Below are positions 60,750 through 64,000 of a DNA stretch of 64,000 nucleotides, piece after piece. Within the stretch, counting starts at the first letter, position 1, and each line of letters begins with the position of its first letter. The DNA lies in contig NZ_VLTK01000005.1 of assembly GCF_007558825.1 (NCBI RefSeq), forward strand, positions 124,001 through 188,000, written 5' to 3'. A program made the position numbers and the translations under genes. This DNA comes from Brevibacterium aurantiacum (GTDB lineage Bacteria > Actinomycetota > Actinomycetes > Actinomycetales > Brevibacteriaceae). The notes beneath the pieces were generated by a model. The model was given only the letters and a program-made list of their open reading frames with translations, was not told the DNA's origin and did no database searches.

Positions 60750-63700
60750 GTGGCAAAGCCCCGTGTCCATGAGCTCGCAAAAGAGCTCGGCACTACAAGT
60801 AAGAACGTCCTCGAGAAACTCCAGGGCCTGGGCGAATTCGTTCGCTCCGCATCCTCGACCCTCGAAGCACCCGTTGTGCGCAAGGTGAAGGAAGCATTCG
60901 CCGAGTCCGGTCCGGCCGGCTCCGGCAACAAGCCTTCCGGCGCATCCGCCGACTCGAAGCCGGCTGCTAAGCCAGGCGCCAAGCCTGCCGCGAAGCCCGG
61001 AGCTCCCAAGCCCGGTGCAAAGACTTCGGCCAAGCCTGGAGCCAAGCCAGGAGCCAAGCCCGGCGCCAAGCCAGCTTCGGCACCGACCGAAGCAGCTGAA
61101 TCCACTCCTGCAGAGGCGCCCCCCGCAGCTAAGCCGACCGGCGCGAAGCCGAGCGCGAAACCTGTTGCAGATGCCAAGCCCGCTGCAGAAGCCAAACCCG
61201 TTGCAGATGCCAAGGCTGCTGACGCGGACGCGTCCGCTGCAGGCACCAAGTCTGCTGATGCCCCTGCAGAGCAGGCCAAGCCTGCAGCGCGTTCGAACGC
61301 GCCGAAGCCCGGTGCTGCTGCGAAGCCCGCTGCGGCTCCTAAGCCAGGTTCGGCACCCAAGCCTGGCTCTGCTCCGAAACCGGGCGGTCGCTCGCCGGCC
61401 CGTCCCGGAAACAACCCTTTCGCCCCAGCACAGGGCATGCCCAAACCGGCAGGACGCGGCGGACCGAAGACCGGCAATCGTCCCGGCGGCCAGGGTGGCC
61501 AAGGCGGCCCAGGCGCGCGCCCGGGCAACAACCCGTTCGCAAACTCGCAGGGGATGCCGAAGCCAGGTCAGAAGCCACCTCGTGCATCCGGTGAGGAAGG
61601 CGCAGCAGGTCCACGTCCGGCACCACGTCCGGGCGCACCTCGCCCCAATCCATCGATGATGAAGAACTCTGCGCTGAACAAGCCGGCTCCAGGCCGCGGT
61701 CGAGGCGGAGGACGCGGCAACGCTCCCGCCGGCGGCGGCGCACCCGGTGCGCCAGGTGCAGCTCCAGGCGGCGCACCTGCAGGTCGTCGCGGACCCGGCG
61801 GCGGTCCCGGCGGTGGTCCAGGCGGTCGCGGTTCAGGTCGCGGTCGCGGAAGCACCCAGGGCGCATTCGGCCGTGGAGGCGGTCCTCGTCAGAAGGGACG
61901 CAAGTCGAAGCGGGCCAAGCGCGCCGAGTTCGAGCAGATGCAGACACCGTCGGTCGGTGGCGTCTCTGTTCCACGCGGCGACGGCAACACTCCTCTGCGT
62001 CTGCGTCGCGGATCCTCGCTGGCCGATTTCGCTGAGAAGATCAACACCGATCCGACGAACCTCGTGACGGTGCTCTTCCACCTCGGCGAGATGGCGACCA
62101 TCACCCAGTCACTGGATGAGGGCACATTCGAGGTCCTCGGCGAGGAACTCGGCTACAAGATCGAGATCGTCTCACCCGAGGACGAAGATCGTGAGCTGCT
62201 CGAGACCTTCGACATCGACCTTGACGCGGAAGCCGCGGACGAAGCCGACGAGGATCTCGCAGCACGTCCACCGGTCGTCACGGTCATGGGACACGTCGAC
62301 CACGGTAAGACCAAGCTGCTCGATGCCATTCGCTCCGCGAACGTGGCTGCGCGCGAAGCTGGCGGAATCACCCAGCACATCGGTGCCTACCAGGCCGAGG
62401 TCGAACACGAAGGCATCGATCGCAAGATCACTTTCCTCGATACCCCAGGTCACGAGGCGTTCACCGCTATGCGTGCCCGTGGTGCGAAGTCGACCGACCT
62501 TGCGATCCTCGTGGTCGCGGCCGATGACGGCGTGATGCCGCAGACCGTTGAGGCACTCAACCACGCTCAGGCGGCGAACATTCCGATCGTGGTCGCAGTG
62601 AACAAGACCGATAAGGAAGGCGCTAACCCCGCCAAGGTCATGCAGCAGCTGACCGAGTACAACTTGGTTGCCGAGGAATACGGCGGCGAGACCATGTTCG
62701 TGCCGATCTCTGCGCTCAAGCGCGAGGGCATCGATCAGCTGCTCGAATCCGTGCTGCTGACCACCGATGCTGCGCTGGACCTGAGGGCCAATCCGGACAA
62801 GTCGGCTCGCGGCATCGCGATCGAAGCCAAGCTGGACAAGGGCCGTGGCGCGGTTGCGACCGTGCTCGTCGACTCCGGCACCCTGCGTCAGGGAGATGCC
62901 ATCGTGTGTGGCACCGCCTACGGACGTGTGCGTGCGATGTTCGATGAGAACGGCAACCTCGTCGAGGAGGCGGGACCATCCCGTCCCGTCCAGGTGCTGG
63001 GTCTGTCCTCCGTGCCACGTGCCGGCGATACTTTCATCTCCACCGAGGACGATCGCACCGCCCGTCAGATCGCTGAGAAGCGTGACGCCATCGAGCGCAA
63101 TGCCGCTCAGGCTCGCGGTCGCAAGCGCATCAGCCTCGAGGACTTCACCAAGGCGCTGGCCGAGGGCAAGGTCGACATGCTCAACCTCATCCTCAAGGGC
63201 GACGTGTCCGGTGCCGTCGAGGCGCTGGAGGATTCGCTGCTCAAGATCGATGTGGGCGACGACGTCGACCTGCGCATCATCCACCGCGGTGTGGGTGCGA
63301 TCACGGAGAACGACATCAACCTGGCCACGGTCGACAACGCGATCGTTCTGGGCTTCAATGTCCGTCCGGAGGCGAAGGCGCGCGACCTGGCCGAGCGCGA
63401 AGGCGTCGATGTCCGTTACTACTCGGTCATCTACCAGGCGATCGACGACATCGAGAGCTCGCTCAAGGGCATGCTCAAGCCGGAGTACGAAGAGGTCCAG
63501 ACAGGCACCGCGGAGATCCGCGAAGTCTTCCGGTCCTCCAAGTTCGGCAACATCGCCGGTTCCATCGTTCGCGATGGTCACATCACCAGGAACGCGTCTG
63601 CTCGCGTCACCCGTGATGGAGTGGTCGTCGGGGACAAGGTCAAGATCGAGTCCCTGCGTCGCTTCAAGGACGATGCCACCGAGGTCCGCGAAGGATTCGA

Positions 63701-63788
63701 GTGCGGCATCGGCCTGGGCAGCTTCAACGATCTGCGCGTCGGCGACATCATCGAGACCGTCGAGATGCGTGAGAAGCCTCGCGACTGA
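60750..63788 (+). CDS. infB: Translation initiation factor IF-2
   Basis: A 1012-residue GTPase that brings fMet-tRNA to the 30S complex. An IF2N domain ([20 protein letters not shown]) is followed by ~350 residues of Lys/Ala/Pro then Gly/Pro/Arg-rich low complexity (repeated [10 protein letters not shown], then [14 protein letters not shown] tracts). A second IF2N-like domain precedes the G domain: GHVDHGKT at 514-521, [15 protein letters not shown]. Domains II-IV are complete. GTG 60750 has AGGAG five bases upstream. The long basic tail is typical of actinobacteria. Confidence 0.97.
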   Translation: MAKPRVHELAKELGTTSKNVLEKLQGLGEFVRSASSTLEAPVVRKVKEAFAESGPAGSGNKPSGASADSKPAAKPGAKPAAKPGAPKPGAKTSAKPGAKPGAKPGAKPASAPTEAAESTPAEAPPAAKPTGAKPSAKPVADAKPAAEAKPVADAKAADADASAAGTKSADAPAEQAKPAARSNAPKPGAAAKPAAAPKPGSAPKPGSAPKPGGRSPARPGNNPFAPAQGMPKPAGRGGPKTGNRPGGQGGQGGPGARPGNNPFANSQGMPKPGQKPPRASGEEGAAGPRPAPRPGAPRPNPSMMKNSALNKPAPGRGRGGGRGNAPAGGGAPGAPGAAPGGAPAGRRGPGGGPGGGPGGRGSGRGRGSTQGAFGRGGGPRQKGRKSKRAKRAEFEQMQTPSVGGVSVPRGDGNTPLRLRRGSSLADFAEKINTDPTNLVTVLFHLGEMATITQSLDEGTFEVLGEELGYKIEIVSPEDEDRELLETFDIDLDAEAADEADEDLAARPPVVTVMGHVDHGKTKLLDAIRSANVAAREAGGITQHIGAYQAEVEHEGIDRKITFLDTPGHEAFTAMRARGAKSTDLAILVVAADDGVMPQTVEALNHAQAANIPIVVAVNKTDKEGANPAKVMQQLTEYNLVAEEYGGETMFVPISALKREGIDQLLESVLLTTDAALDLRANPDKSARGIAIEAKLDKGRGAVATVLVDSGTLRQGDAIVCGTAYGRVRAMFDENGNLVEEAGPSRPVQVLGLSSVPRAGDTFISTEDDRTARQIAEKRDAIERNAAQARGRKRISLEDFTKALAEGKVDMLNLILKGDVSGAVEALEDSLLKIDVGDDVDLRIIHRGVGAITENDINLATVDNAIVLGFNVRPEAKARDLAEREGVDVRYYSVIYQAIDDIESSLKGMLKPEYEEVQTGTAEIREVFRSSKFGNIAGSIVRDGHITRNASARVTRDGVVVGDKVKIESLRRFKDDATEVREGFECGIGLGSFNDLRVGDIIETVEMREKPRD

Positions 63789-64000
63789 TCGACACGTCGC
63801 TCTCCCAAACCGGGTTCTGAACGGGGGATGCGCGAGCGGGTGGCATAAGTCCACTCGCCTGCGCACCTCCCGGGCAGGACCCGGTCTGCGGTTCGCAGGC
63901 CTCTGCGCTGTTGCGCACTGACGTGCCCGGCGATGAGAGAATGTGCCGGGGGAGTGCTCCACGACCACAGCTCCACCCAGACACAGGTACACACAGACAC
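63789..64000. other. Non-coding right edge after infB
   Basis: Bases 63789-64000 contain no supported gene start. rbfA would be the expected next gene and probably begins just outside the window. No terminator or promoter was recognised with confidence. Confidence 0.5.

Noticed and set aside
60900..61900. Repetitive Lys/Ala/Pro and Gly-rich DNA as a mobile or CRISPR-like repeat
   Set aside because: It is the in-frame low-complexity N-terminal region of IF-2; repeat spacing follows codons, not spacers.
62172..63992. 606-codon minus-strand frame opposite infB
   Set aside because: Antisense of IF-2 G and later domains, with composition typical of GC-rich shadows and no recognisable motif.

Overview
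The window looks like an unbroken stretch of core chromosome from a GC-rich actinobacterium. The best guess is Brevibacterium or a close relative (Micrococcales). The grounds are the conserved actinobacterial gene order (yraN-comM-dprA-xerC, rpsB-tsf-pyrH-frr-cdsA-rlmN-DivIVA-dxr-rseP-ispG, rimP-nusA-ylxR-infB), frequent GTG/TTG starts, actinobacteria-only families (DUF2469, TIGR03089-like, FtsY with an N-terminal membrane anchor, long Ala-rich tails on S16 and S2) and two compatible-solute transporters typical of salt-tolerant organisms. Genus assignment is inference. No insertion sequence, prophage, CRISPR array or rRNA operon was seen.

Layout. 1-5.4 kb: 3' part of thiL, a DhaL/FakA-like kinase, recG, rsmD and a possible 48-residue membrane peptide. 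5.4-9.4 kb: a minus-strand ehuBCDA-type ectoine/amino-acid ABC importer, divergent from a GntR/FCD regulator. 9.4-13.6 kb: coaD, an MFS exporter, DUF177-rpmF-rnc-mutM. 13.8-16 kb: a BCCT osmolyte transporter and tRNA-Asn on the minus strand. 16-29 kb: smc, a small membrane protein, ftsY, amt, ffh, rpsP-khpA, rimM-trmD-rplS and two type I signal peptidases. 29-35.8 kb: rnhB, DUF2469, yraN, comM, dprA, xerC, then a divergent M23-M15 cell-wall hydrolase. 36.4-44.4 kb: rpsB, tsf, pyrH, frr, cdsA, rlmN, a DivIVA-type protein, a TIGR03089-like protein and a HemK-like methyltransferase. 44.6-53.6 kb: glutaryl-CoA-type dehydrogenase, dxr, rseP, a serine hydrolase, ispG, GNAT, S4 and Nudix-regulator genes. 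53.9-64 kb: proS, a TSUP permease, a kinase plus lipoprotein pair, rimP-nusA-ylxR-infB.

Functionally the window carries much of the translation and protein-export machinery (ribosomal proteins S2, S16, L19 and L32, EF-Ts, RRF, IF-2, NusA, RimM/RimP, TrmD, RlmN, RsmD, SRP and its receptor, signal peptidases), MEP isoprenoid synthesis (dxr, ispG), DNA repair and segregation (recG, mutM, smc, xerC), and osmolyte and nitrogen uptake (ehu, BCCT, amt). A GlnR-like box lies upstream of amt.

The most unusual signal is a recurring architecture. Long perfect or near-perfect palindromes lie inside the first ~25 codons of ehuC, rnc, lepB-1 and cdsA. In each case the gene directly follows one expected to be much more strongly expressed (ehuB, rpmF, rplS, frr). 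Two of the four look like intrinsic terminators followed by T-rich sequence. This suggests in-gene attenuation or RNase-processing elements that step down expression of the distal gene.
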